A stretch of DNA of 64,000 nt, taken from UBA2638 sp046293135. Lineage in GTDB: Bacteria; Pseudomonadota; Alphaproteobacteria; Micavibrionales; Micavibrionaceae. The notes beneath the pieces were generated by a model that worked only from the letters and a program-made list of their open reading frames with translations, was not told the origin of the DNA and searched no databases. The position numbers and the translations under genes were made by a program. The stretch covers positions 62,001 through 126,000 of the forward strand of contig JBKBPR010000003.1 in NCBI GenBank assembly GCA_046293135.1. Reading direction: 5' to 3'. Of the stretch, positions 33,216-41,544 are shown piece after piece. The stretch's first letter is position 1. Each line of letters begins with the position of its first letter.

Positions 33216-35387
33216 ATGTCTGATTTTGCCGAAAAAATCGATCCAGATGATCAGGAAGACGACCGCAGCACGGTATCCGAAGAGGATAGCGAGGGCAGCA
33301 ATGTGCAGAGTGATCAGAATGAGGATCAAGAGGGTCAAGAGCCTAAACAGATAGATGAGCGCGTTCGCAAGCCAGTCAATAAAAATGAACGTATTGTTAT
33401 TCTCGGTGATTTTGAAATTGATACACAAGCCCGTGTACCGTCACTGGATAATGGGGAGGTTAAGGCATACAAGGCGAAGACGCGTAAGGGTAGAGAAGGT
33501 TTTTTTGCGTATGTATCCGAACCGCATCTTGTGCCGAGGCATAATAAGATTGAGATTTATAAGACTTTTATCAATCTGCATATTCCGAAACTATTGAAAA
33601 CAGAGGCTATTTATTGGCCGCCTGCGGAGCAGGAGCGCTTCATTTTCATCTATTATGGTGAGATGGGAAAAAAAATCATTGAGCCCAACAAAGAGCAGGT
33701 CTTTGGGTTGCGTAATGAGGTTGTTTACGACAAAATTTTGAAACCGCTTGTTAGTATTTTGCAAGATTTTCGCGATAAAGATTTTGTGCATGGCGCCATC
33801 AGAGCAAGCAATATTTATGACGGTGGTTCAAATAATTATTCAAAGATTATGTTGGGGGATTGCTTGTCTGCACCCTCAAGCTATACGCAGAATTCTCTAT
33901 ATGAACCGATTGACCGTGCGATGGCCGCGCCGATCGCACGTGGCCCCGGTACACTGCAATCGGATTTATATTCTTTAGGTGTTACATTGGCCGTATTGTT
34001 GCGTCAAACCGATCCGATGGCAGGTCTGAGTCCTGAGGCGATTATCAAGAAAAAAGTCGAGCAGGGTAGCTATGTTGCGATTACAGGGAAAGACCGTTTT
34101 ACAGGGCCAATACTCGAATTGTTGCGCGGGCTTTTGATTGATGATGCGGCACAGCGTTGGACAATTGAAGACGTTGGGCAATGGATGGATGGTCGACGTT
34201 TGAGCCCGAAGCAATCGTCGCGAAAACTCGTCGCGCCCAGACCTATTCATTTTTCCGGTAAAAAATATTTATCGCCGATGTTGTTGGCTATGGATATTGG
34301 TAACAACCCGATTGAGTTAAAAAAAATCATTGATGATGGTGACTTGAAAAACTGGATTAATCGCGCGCTCGAAAAGCCACGGCTATATGAAAGAGTTGAA
34401 GATGCGATCACTGTTACAAAAAATTCCGCACAATCAGCAAATTTTGAAGAGCGACTTGCGAGTAATGTTTCGATGGCGCTTGATGGGGAAGCGCCAATAA
34501 GATACCTGCAAGCGCATATGCATCCTGATGGAATTGGCTCGATGCTTGCTGAAGCGTTTGCTCTTAAAAAGGATCTTAATTTTTTTGCTGATATTTTCAC
34601 CAACAGCGCTGCGATAAACTGGCTGAAATACCAAACCAATCAAAATGTCGATATAGGTAACCTTGTTCAAAAATATGATAGTTGCCGAATGTATGTGCGC
34701 CAAAAAACACTTGGTTTTGGCTTAGAGCGATGTTTGTACCTTCTCAATCCAGAGGTGCGTTGCATGAGTGAGAAACTTAAAAATTACTATGTGCGTTCGC
34801 CTGAAGATATGATGTTTGCATTTGAAGATATTTGCCAAAACGGAAAGTCCCCACCGTTGTTTATTGATCGTCATATTGCAGCATTCCTATCGATTAAGGA
34901 TTCAAAATTGATTGACTCGTTGCTTCCCGATTTGAATATGGAAGAGCATTATAAAAAAATCATGGCCAATTTGGCTTGTTTTGCAATTATTCAGCGTCGC
35001 TCGCAATTGCCTTACTTTCCCGCGATTGCCAAAGTCTTTTCTGATAATTTGCATGTGGTCTACAAGCGCTTTCATGACAGAACGATCCGTGAAAAGCTTC
35101 AAAAAACTATCGAAAAGTTTGCACAAGATGGCGATCTTATCAAAATGCATGCGTTGCTCGAAAACCCTGAATTGCAACAAAAAGATTTTATCGCCTTCAA
35201 AAAAGCCATGAAGGAATTTGAAGATTTGAAGAAAGAGTCTACAAGGTTGGAGTTAAAGCTGGTTGATAAAAACACCTTTGGACTAGCAACGGGACAGGAG
35301 GCGTCTGCTTTGATCTCAAGTATCATTGCTGCGCTAATTATTTTATTTGTCGGTTATCTGTTTTTTACTGGCTCTAGCGTTTTTTAG
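33216..35387 (+). CDS. Protein kinase-like (pseudokinase) tail-anchored protein, tad-associated
   Basis: Start taken at MSDFAEKIDPDD after AAGAAAG; an earlier frame adds 20 residues without a ribosome site. The 723-residue product has an acidic disordered leader (1-55), then a degraded protein-kinase domain (about 60-325). In the catalytic loop VHGAIRASNI (191-200) the His and Asn are kept but the catalytic Asp is Ala194. The DFG position reads LGDCL (Asp215 kept, Phe and Gly lost), and the beta-3 Lys is not in its usual place. The alpha-F segment SDLYSLGVTLAVLL (249-262) and the late Arg (R314 in AAQRWT) remain. A long helical region follows, ending in one C-terminal membrane segment SIIAALIILFVGYLFF. 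Heads the tad locus; partner gene 18 bases downstream. Confidence 0.78.
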   Translation: MSDFAEKIDPDDQEDDRSTVSEEDSEGSNVQSDQNEDQEGQEPKQIDERVRKPVNKNERIVILGDFEIDTQARVPSLDNGEVKAYKAKTRKGREGFFAYVSEPHLVPRHNKIEIYKTFINLHIPKLLKTEAIYWPPAEQERFIFIYYGEMGKKIIEPNKEQVFGLRNEVVYDKILKPLVSILQDFRDKDFVHGAIRASNIYDGGSNNYSKIMLGDCLSAPSSYTQNSLYEPIDRAMAAPIARGPGTLQSDLYSLGVTLAVLLRQTDPMAGLSPEAIIKKKVEQGSYVAITGKDRFTGPILELLRGLLIDDAAQRWTIEDVGQWMDGRRLSPKQSSRKLVAPRPIHFSGKKYLSPMLLAMDIGNNPIELKKIIDDGDLKNWINRALEKPRLYERVEDAITVTKNSAQSANFEERLASNVSMALDGEAPIRYLQAHMHPDGIGSMLAEAFALKKDLNFFADIFTNSAAINWLKYQTNQNVDIGNLVQKYDSCRMYVRQKTLGFGLERCLYLLNPEVRCMSEKLKNYYVRSPEDMMFAFEDICQNGKSPPLFIDRHIAAFLSIKDSKLIDSLLPDLNMEEHYKKIMANLACFAIIQRRSQLPYFPAIAKVFSDNLHVVYKRFHDRTIREKLQKTIEKFAQDGDLIKMHALLENPELQQKDFIAFKKAMKEFEDLKKESTRLELKLVDKNTFGLATGQEASALISSIIAALIILFVGYLFFTGSSVF

Positions 35388-35405
35388 AGATACGGGATTT
35401 TTGTT

Positions 35406-35942
35406 GTGGCGAAAAAGAAAAAATCAAAAAAGAAATTAAGTTGGCGGGGGCAAATCTTATTGATTTCCTCACTCTTTTTAGCTGGTGTGTTTTTGCCCTC
35501 GACGGTGTTACTTCTGATTGGGATGCTGCCGACGCCTTTTGCGGTTTTAACCGATCGTACCAAAGGTAAAACCAAGGTTATGACCGTAGGCTCTATGAAT
35601 TTGGCGGGGTGTTCGCCGTTTTTGTTCCAACTTTGGACGGTTGAGCACAGTTTTTCCAAAAGTATCGAAATTGCAACAGACCCGCTAGCGATTATTGTGA
35701 TGTGGTCGTCCGCGGCTGTGGGCTATGTTCTCAATTGGGCGATGACGGGAATTGTGTCTGCAACATTGCATCAGCGTGGAGTTTCACGCCAGAAAACGAT
35801 CCAGAAACGTCAGAAAGAGCTGATTGAACGTTGGGGGCAAGAGGTCACGGGCGATGTGCCGCTAGATCAGTTCGGCTTTCCGATCAGCTCGTTCGATATA
35901 AACAAAAAAACAGATAATGATACAAAATCCAAGCAAGATTAA
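35406..35942 (+). CDS. Small membrane protein, partner of the pseudokinase gene
   Basis: A GTG-started frame 18 bases after the pseudokinase gene. The 178-residue product has an extremely basic N-terminus MAKKKKSKKKLSWRG, two close hydrophobic segments ILLISSLFLAGVFL and TVLLLIGMLPTPFAVL, a third about residue 95-115 (AIIVMWSSAAVGYVLNWAM), and a hydrophilic C-terminus ending in Lys/Asp/Thr. I do not recognise a family. Because of spacing and shared strand I infer an operon with the upstream gene and a membrane complex between the two. Confidence 0.7.
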   Translation: MAKKKKSKKKLSWRGQILLISSLFLAGVFLPSTVLLLIGMLPTPFAVLTDRTKGKTKVMTVGSMNLAGCSPFLFQLWTVEHSFSKSIEIATDPLAIIVMWSSAAVGYVLNWAMTGIVSATLHQRGVSRQKTIQKRQKELIERWGQEVTGDVPLDQFGFPISSFDINKKTDNDTKSKQD

Positions 35943-36027
35943 ACGCAAAGATTTGTTACAAAATTGATCTAAATTGCCGCAATAGTTAAATAAATCTTAG
36001 ACGATTGCGGATATCATGAAAATGGGG

Positions 36028-36099
36028 AACATGTCCTTTGGGTTATATGGCTTTGATTTTTTTAAGGGGCTTTTATAACCGCTGTGACATGTTTTTTTA
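36028..36099 (+). terminator. Nested hairpin with T tract ahead of the first tadE gene
   Basis: Outer arms AACATGTC / GACATGTT enclose inner arms GGTTATA / TATAACC, and a run of seven T follows the outer stem. It fits a terminator for the pseudokinase operon or an attenuator in the leader of the pilus genes. The inner loop is long (about 26 bases). Confidence 0.4.
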
Positions 36100-36132
36100 T
36101 GGGTTGAATATACAAAGAATTTGATAAAAATA

Positions 36133-36729
36133 ATGATAAAATTCTTGGCAAGTGGGCTCAAGGGGCGCAAGGCATATAAAACGCGAAAATCGCGAAAAAG
36201 CTGGCGACGCAATGAGGATGGAACGACAGCAATCGAATTTTCGTTTCTGGCGATGCCGTATATTTTACTCTCGCTTGGTATCATTGAAATCTCGTTGATG
36301 TTTGCTGCGGAAACACTGCTCGAAGGCTCTGTAACGCAGGCGGCGCGCACGGTTAAGACGGGGCAGTTGCAGCAAAGTGGCGCGGAGAACATGGAGGCTC
36401 TGTTTCGAGAAAATTTGTGCAAAAGAGCGCCCGTTTTAATCAAATGCGAAGATATTTTGATTGAGGCGCGGGTAATGGAAAGCTTTTCAGATTTCGCGAC
36501 AATGCAGCCGACTTTTGATGAAGACGGTAATCTTGTGCCGCAGGGATTTGATGCTGGCGGCTCCAGTGCGCGTATTTTAATCCGCGCCTTTTATCGTTAT
36601 ACCGCGATTACGCCGCTGGTCGGGGAATTGTTGTGGGGCATGGACCGCTCCCGCGTGTTTATGTCGACGATTGTGCTGCAATCCGAGCCATATGATTTCG
36701 CGGCAGAGTTTGGGGATTTGGAAGGATGA
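36133..36729 (+). CDS. tadE: TadE-like pseudopilin
   Basis: Start at the ATG four codons after a TTG. The 198-residue product has a basic N-terminus and then a type IV-like signal DGTTAIEFSFLAMPYILLSL with Glu at position 5 after the Gly, where a TadV-type peptidase would cut. The downstream hydrophobic segment packs the fibre. The rest is soluble with two cysteines (LCKRAPVLIKCEDI). TadE-class minor pseudopilins are needed for Flp pilus assembly. Its stop overlaps the next ATG (ATGA). Confidence 0.85.
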   Translation: MIKFLASGLKGRKAYKTRKSRKSWRRNEDGTTAIEFSFLAMPYILLSLGIIEISLMFAAETLLEGSVTQAARTVKTGQLQQSGAENMEALFRENLCKRAPVLIKCEDILIEARVMESFSDFATMQPTFDEDGNLVPQGFDAGGSSARILIRAFYRYTAITPLVGELLWGMDRSRVFMSTIVLQSEPYDFAAEFGDLEG

Positions 36730-37286
36730 GAATTTTATCACGTATTCAAAATTTCTTGAGCGGCTACTGGAAAAAACAGGAAGCGGTTGCGGCTGTCGAG
36801 GCAGCGTTTGTGTTTCCGATTTTGTTGGTTTTGATGCTGGGAACGCTCGATATGGGGCGCGGCATCATGTGCAATCAAAAAACCATTAAGGCTTCGCAGG
36901 TTGTGGCCGATCTATTGACGCGGCATATCAGTGTGACCGATGGTGATATCAATGAAGCGGTGCAAGCTGCGACACTTTCGCTCTTGCCATATGATACCAG
37001 CAATCTGGGTTTTGATATTGTCAGCTACCGCTTTTTGGCCGATGGCACGGTCGATCAGATATGGCGCGAAACCCGCAATATGGATCCCGTGCAAAATGCT
37101 GCGCAGCGCGTTGCGCCGATTGCCGATCCGGGAAAAGGCGTTGTGATGGTCGCGGCGCAATATAGATACGAGCCGATTTTTGCGGGGTTTGTTGTGAATG
37201 CGATCCCGATGAAGGAGTTTTCCTTTGCCCGTGGGCGGCGCAGCGAGTTCGTCTGTAAACAAGGGGCGGCGGGGTGTAGTAATTAG
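36726..37286 (+). CDS. Second TadE-like pseudopilin
   Basis: A 186-residue protein with one N-terminal hydrophobic segment, AVEAAFVFPILLVLMLGTLD, typical of TadE/TadF. The stretch before it reads KKQEAVAAVEAAF and lacks the Gly normally found at the cleavage point of prepilins, though the Glu is kept. The C-terminus contains two cysteines in FVCKQGAAGC. It is translationally coupled to the preceding tadE by an ATGA overlap. Likely a minor pseudopilin or TadF equivalent. Confidence 0.82.
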   Translation: MRILSRIQNFLSGYWKKQEAVAAVEAAFVFPILLVLMLGTLDMGRGIMCNQKTIKASQVVADLLTRHISVTDGDINEAVQAATLSLLPYDTSNLGFDIVSYRFLADGTVDQIWRETRNMDPVQNAAQRVAPIADPGKGVVMVAAQYRYEPIFAGFVVNAIPMKEFSFARGRRSEFVCKQGAAGCSN

Positions 37287-37300
37287 ATGGTTGGATGTTT

Positions 37301-37332
37301 AGAGAATTAGAGAATTAGAGAATTAGAGAATT
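37301..37332. repeat. Four tandem copies of AGAGAATT
   Basis: Four perfect head-to-tail 8-base units in the 54 to 72-base gap between the second tadE and the tadG gene, just ahead of the ribosome-site region. Confidence 0.9.
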
Positions 37333-37357
37333 TTATAAAGTGAAATCGGGGTGTGTT

Positions 37358-38857
37358 ATGGCCTATTTAAAAATGAAAACAAATAGCGGGAATTCAATGC
37401 CGCAAACAGAACCAAAGAGCCATTTCTCTTTGTTGCAAAGTTGTAAGCGTTATTGGCGGACAACGACCGGAACGATTGCGATTATGTTTGCATTTATGGC
37501 GCCTATCATTGTCGGTTCGGCGGGGTTTGCGCTTGATTATGCGCAGGCTTATCTGGTGCAGCAAAGATTGATCCAAGCGCTTGACGCGGCGGCGTTGGCG
37601 GGGGCATCATCCTCAACGAATGCGGCCGAGATTGAATCCAAGATTAAACAGTTCTTTGAGATCAATTATCCTGAAGAGGCCTTCGGTTTTACCTTTGAAC
37701 CTGAGGTTCAGATTGTCGGCGATAAGGTGTATGTGACGGGTAGAGCGTTTCACAGTACAACATTTTTGAGGGTAATGGGTATTACAGAGATCAATCTTGA
37801 AACGCAAACCGTGGTCAACAGAGAGGTTCGCGGCATTGAAGTTGCGCTTGTGCTTGATGTTACTGGCTCTATGCAGGGTGCGGCAATTCAATCACTTCGT
37901 GATGCGACCAATACATTTATTGATACGATTTTTGCCCGTGTTTCCGATCCACGGTTTTTGAAAATCGGGCTTGTACCGTATTCGGTGACGATCAATGTCG
38001 GCAGTATAGCGCCGCAAATTGTTGATAAGCCATATGTGCCGGGGCGACCCAATGTGAAATATGATCCGAGTAAACCGCGAACCGAATGGGCGGGCTGCGT
38101 GATGGCGCGCGAAACACCGCATGATATTTACGATAGCTCTATCTTCGATGGCGGCAAATGGAAGGCTTATTGGTGGGAGCATACAACGGGCGATACGATC
38201 CGCAATTTCTGGGATCCGGCGCAAGGCGGCACAACCACTATTCCTTACGTCAATAATCCGTCCGGCAATGATATGAACAATCACGCCAATCCGAATTTGG
38301 GTTGCCCGCTGACCGATCCGATTTTGCCGTTAACCAGCAATAAAACATTGCTTAAAGAGCGCGCAGCAGCGTTGCGTCCATGGCACCGTGGCGGAACATT
38401 GGGGAACTTGGGTATGACTTGGGGGTGGCATGTTTTGTCCGATCAGGAGCCGTTTACAGAGGGCGCGCCCTATGACAGCTTCCTCTGGCGCAAGGCGGTT
38501 GTCATGATGACCGATGGAGAAAATCAGCTTTTCCGCAAACCAAACATCAAGAAGCAGTCCGACTACTCTTCCTATGGGTATATTGATGATAACGTCCTTG
38601 GAACAAAGAATACAGGAGTTGGCCGCGATATTGTCAATGAGCGCTTTGTGCAGACCTGTGAGGCGATGAAGGAATTGGGTATTACAATTCACACCGTTGT
38701 GTTTGGGACAGCCATTTTGAACCGCCCGACGGAAGAATATTATAAACAATGCGCGAGTAGTCCGAACCATCATCACCGCGCCGCAAGCGGAAGTGATTTG
38801 GTGAAAGTTTATGAAGATATCGCTAGAGAGCTCAGCAATCTGCATATTTCACAGTAG
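37358..38857 (+). CDS. tadG: TadG-like pilus protein with von Willebrand A domain
   Basis: The 499-residue product (starting MAYLKMKTN; a GTG six codons earlier is an alternative) has the TadG N-terminal module TGTIAIMFAFMAPIIVGSAG with one membrane segment, then a VWA domain whose MIDAS is intact: VALVLDVTGSMQGAA (DxTxS form), a conserved Thr later, and VVMMTDGEN. The domain is interrupted by a long, Trp/Pro-rich insert (about residues 225-340). TadG proteins are thought to anchor or regulate the Flp pilus and bind partners through metal. A strong terminator follows. Confidence 0.87.
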   Translation: MAYLKMKTNSGNSMPQTEPKSHFSLLQSCKRYWRTTTGTIAIMFAFMAPIIVGSAGFALDYAQAYLVQQRLIQALDAAALAGASSSTNAAEIESKIKQFFEINYPEEAFGFTFEPEVQIVGDKVYVTGRAFHSTTFLRVMGITEINLETQTVVNREVRGIEVALVLDVTGSMQGAAIQSLRDATNTFIDTIFARVSDPRFLKIGLVPYSVTINVGSIAPQIVDKPYVPGRPNVKYDPSKPRTEWAGCVMARETPHDIYDSSIFDGGKWKAYWWEHTTGDTIRNFWDPAQGGTTTIPYVNNPSGNDMNNHANPNLGCPLTDPILPLTSNKTLLKERAAALRPWHRGGTLGNLGMTWGWHVLSDQEPFTEGAPYDSFLWRKAVVMMTDGENQLFRKPNIKKQSDYSSYGYIDDNVLGTKNTGVGRDIVNERFVQTCEAMKELGITIHTVVFGTAILNRPTEEYYKQCASSPNHHHRAASGSDLVKVYEDIARELSNLHISQ

Positions 38858-39168
38858 TACGAGATATCATCCGTATTTTTTTAAAATCGCCCGATCATGA
38901 AAGGGCGATTTTTTATTGGGCTTTAATTAATTACTTGTACTTTTAAAGTAATCATTCTTGTTTTTAAATAAATAAATTTGGTTAAAATTTTAGATAAATA
39001 TTTATTTTCAATAATATTGTATTTTTCATAGTAAAAACTAAAAATTTTAACTTTCCATTAAGTAAAAAAAAGGTATCATTAGGAATAACGGTTGGGGGCT
39101 TCGATTGAAAGAGGCATGGGTTAACCGGAATTGAAAACTTGTCAAACACAATATTAGGAGATGAAACA
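38858..39168. other. AT-rich gap upstream of the first pilin gene
   Basis: About 310 bases, strongly AT-rich, with the tadG terminator at its start and an AGGAG ribosome site at its end. I see no coding frame and no convincing sigma70 boxes, though a strong pilin promoter is expected here. Confidence 0.6.
38883..38914 (+). terminator. Rho-independent terminator after tadG
   Basis: Stem AATCGCCC / GGGCGATT around a 10-base loop, followed by six T. Clean stem with five G-C pairs. Confidence 0.8.
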
Positions 39169-39381
39169 ATGTTGAAACAAATCTTTGCATGGAAAGAAGC
39201 TTATCTTAAGGACGAGAGCGGCGCGACTGCGATTGAATATGGCTTGATCGCTGCGGGTATCGCTTTGGCGATTGCGGCTTCTGTCTTTGCATTCGGTGGC
39301 GATCTGAGCGAGATGTTCGGTAAGATGGAAACGGCGATGTCGAGCGCGAACACAGCCACAGAAGAAGTGACAATTCCTTAA
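39169..39381 (+). CDS. flp: Flp/Fap-type pilin 1
   Basis: Start at MLKQIFAWKEAYLKDES, nine bases after AGGAG. The 70-residue prepilin carries the Flp signature ESGATAIEYGLIAAGIALAI: cut after Gly, then the Glu at position 5 and Tyr at 6 of the mature pilin. The hydrophobic helix and short C-terminus match Flp major pilins. It has its own leader and a hairpin terminator directly downstream, which suggests high and separate expression. Confidence 0.93.
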   Translation: MLKQIFAWKEAYLKDESGATAIEYGLIAAGIALAIAASVFAFGGDLSEMFGKMETAMSSANTATEEVTIP

Positions 39382-39408
39382 GAATTGAACCGTAGCTAGA
39401 TTAACAAA

Positions 39409-39446
39409 AACGCCTTTGTTTGATAACCGAACAAGGGCGTTTTTAT
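39409..39446 (+). terminator. Terminator/attenuator between the two pilin genes
   Basis: Stem AACGCCTTTGTT / AACAAGGGCGTT (one G-T pair) followed by five T. It would end most transcripts after the first pilin and let a fraction continue. Confidence 0.78.
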
Positions 39447-39479
39447 TCCAAGTGGCTGTTTAAGGGGGAGTTAGGGAGA

Positions 39480-39692
39480 ATGATAAAATTTATTGAACGA
39501 ATAGCACAATATGTTCGTGATGAAAGCGGCGCAACGGCCATTGAGTATGGCTTGATTGCTGCGGCGATTGCCTTGGCGATTGCGGCGTCTGTCTTTGCAT
39601 TTGGCGGTGATCTAGGCGAGATGTTTGCCACGATGGAAAGCGCAACATCGCAGGCGGCGGCCAGAGTCGAAACATATGATATGCCGGAGTAA
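39480..39692 (+). CDS. Flp/Fap-type pilin 2
   Basis: Start at MIKFIERIAQYVRDES with AGGGAGA just upstream. The 70-residue prepilin is a close paralogue of the preceding one: the central ESGATAIEYGLIAA and ALAIAASVFAFGGDL blocks are identical or nearly so, and only the ends differ. Gly cut site and Glu5 are retained. It is probably a second major or minor pilin subunit, expressed at a lower level if the terminator in between works. Tandem duplication within the locus is the likely origin. Confidence 0.9.
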   Translation: MIKFIERIAQYVRDESGATAIEYGLIAAAIALAIAASVFAFGGDLGEMFATMESATSQAAARVETYDMPE

Positions 39693-39786
39693 TGCTACGT
39701 AATTTATCAATGTACATTCATAAGCAATAAAAAATAAGAAAACAAAAACAGTAAAACCATGAAAGCATAAAAGCAGGCAAATTTAC

Positions 39787-40344
39787 ATGACACTTATCGC
39801 GCTTGTTTTATTCCTGATCTTTGCGCTCTCGGCGCTTGGGGTTGGAGTTTTGGCCAGTGTATCGGATATTCGCGGCCTGGCCATTCCCAATCTTTATAGC
39901 GTCCTGATTGCAGCTGCATTTGTGCCGGCTTATGGTGTGATGTGGATCTTTGGCTATCAGGGTGTGTTTAGCCCGTTATGGTCGCATATCGCCGCGCTTG
40001 TGCTGATCTTTGTTCTCAGCGCAGTCTTGTTCCAGCTCAAGGTGATGGGGGCTGCGGATTCAAAAATGGCCAGCGCCTATGCGCTCTGGCTTGGTTTGGC
40101 GGCGCTCCCGATGTATCTGTTTATCATGACGCTCTGCGGCGCTGTGCTTGGCGCTGTGGCGCTATATATCAAAAAGAAGAAGCCGTTTGCCAACGTCGCG
40201 CCCGAAAGCTGGGTGGGGCAGCTGCAAGCCGGAGGAAGTAAAGTTCCTTATGGTGCAGCGATTTTCTGTGGCGCTTTATATGCGTTCTATAGCAAGGGGT
40301 ATATTGATATTGTGAGGCTTTCCGAGTTTTTCGGCGGAACGTGA
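39787..40344 (+). CDS. cpaA: Prepilin peptidase CpaA/TadV
   Basis: A 185-residue membrane aspartyl protease that cleaves the Flp and TadE leader peptides. The two catalytic Asp motifs are seen: VSDIRGLAIPN near residue 27, and GAADSKM (GxxDxKM form) near residue 97. KVPYGAAI near the C-terminus is the usual family end. It lacks the N-methylase domain of classic PilD, as is normal for TadV. About six membrane segments. Confidence 0.92.
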   Translation: MTLIALVLFLIFALSALGVGVLASVSDIRGLAIPNLYSVLIAAAFVPAYGVMWIFGYQGVFSPLWSHIAALVLIFVLSAVLFQLKVMGAADSKMASAYALWLGLAALPMYLFIMTLCGAVLGAVALYIKKKKPFANVAPESWVGQLQAGGSKVPYGAAIFCGALYAFYSKGYIDIVRLSEFFGGT

Positions 40345-40522
40345 TTTTTGAGATGTGAAATATAGGGATTATAAAGAGTGAGTAAATGAAGATTTTTTTA
40401 TTCGAAAAATCGTGGTAGTATTAGAAGAATAAATCTGTTCTAAATCGGCGCTTTTCGGGCGCGCTACCTTAGTTTTTCTTTTGAATTTCTCTCAAGCTTA
40501 ACCAACACGAAAGCGTTGTGAC

Positions 40523-41416
40523 ATGAATAAGAATGTTTTGATTGTATTGGCCGGAGCGGTATTGATCGCCGTGCTCATGGCTGTTTTGGTGCAGATGATG
40601 TTGGGTAGCAATAAGCAGTCTGCGCCTGTTGTTGCCGAGGCTGAGCCGCGCGCGGAAATCTTGGTTGCGACAAAAGATTTGAGAACAGGCGCACAGCTGC
40701 GTCCGGGTGATACAAGGTGGCAGAGCTGGCCGCGGGCAACGCTTTTTGCCGGTGCGATTGTGCGCTCAGAGGGGCAAGCGGCTGAAGCGGCGCTTGAAGG
40801 GCGTTTGCGCCGTGATGTCTCAAGCGGTGAGCCGATGATGCAAACTTATCTGCTGGGGCAGGCCAAGGGCAATCTGGTTGCGGCCATGCTTGAGCCGGGG
40901 CAGCGCGCTGTTTCCATTCAGGTTTCCGCAACGACTATGGTTGCTGGGTTTGTCGCGCCGGGAGATTATGTCGATATCGTTCTGACATACCGCCCGCGTA
41001 TTACGGTTGATGATGATCTTGAGTTGCTGAAACAGATGGTTGATCAAAACGTGTCCTCATTTGCGGCGGAGACGATATTGGAGAATGTACGCGTGCTAGC
41101 GATTGATCAGACGGCGACGCGTCCCGATGAAGACAAAATCAAGGTCGGGCGTACGGTGACGCTGGCTTTGGGTGTTCCCGAGACTGAGAAAGTTATTCTG
41201 GCGCAAAAAATGGGTGAGCTAACGCTCGTGCTGCGCGGTGTAGGTGATGAGCAGCCAATCGCGCGGGAGTGGCCGATTATGTCGGATAACCGCATCGTCA
41301 ATATTGCGGATGAAATTATCAAAAATTACCAGGATTTGAAAAATGAGGCTGGTATTCAGGGCAATAATGTGCGAATCTATAGTGGGAATGATGTGCAAGT
41401 CTTTTCCACGCGTTAA
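40523..41416 (+). CDS. cpaB: Flp pilus assembly protein CpaB (RcpC)
   Basis: A 297-residue periplasmic protein with an N-terminal membrane anchor (VLIVLAGAVLIAVLMAVLVQ), a SAF domain (AEILVATKDLRTGAQLRPGD, about 43-110) and a CpaB-type beta region (GQRAVSIQVSATTMVAGFVA and GDYVDIVLTYRP). It works with the secretin CpaC in the outer part of the Tad secretion machine. It follows cpaA after a 180-base gap and leads the run cpaB-cpaC-cpaD-cpaE-cpaF-tadB-tadC. Confidence 0.92.
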   Translation: MNKNVLIVLAGAVLIAVLMAVLVQMMLGSNKQSAPVVAEAEPRAEILVATKDLRTGAQLRPGDTRWQSWPRATLFAGAIVRSEGQAAEAALEGRLRRDVSSGEPMMQTYLLGQAKGNLVAAMLEPGQRAVSIQVSATTMVAGFVAPGDYVDIVLTYRPRITVDDDLELLKQMVDQNVSSFAAETILENVRVLAIDQTATRPDEDKIKVGRTVTLALGVPETEKVILAQKMGELTLVLRGVGDEQPIAREWPIMSDNRIVNIADEIIKNYQDLKNEAGIQGNNVRIYSGNDVQVFSTR

Positions 41417-41544
41417 TTCAACTTATCCACTTCTTATAAGTTCGTGTCTAAATTTTTATTGTTCTTCGCGCTCTTTGAGCCAGCCTCACCTTTCTGAGTA
41501 ATTCTCTCTCAGTTTCCGTTAGTTTTCCTGTCTGTTCGGAAGAT

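Noticed and set aside
33216..34200. Active Ser/Thr protein kinase
   Set aside because: The catalytic-loop Asp is Ala, the glycine of DFG is lost and no beta-3 Lys is seen, so I call it a pseudokinase.
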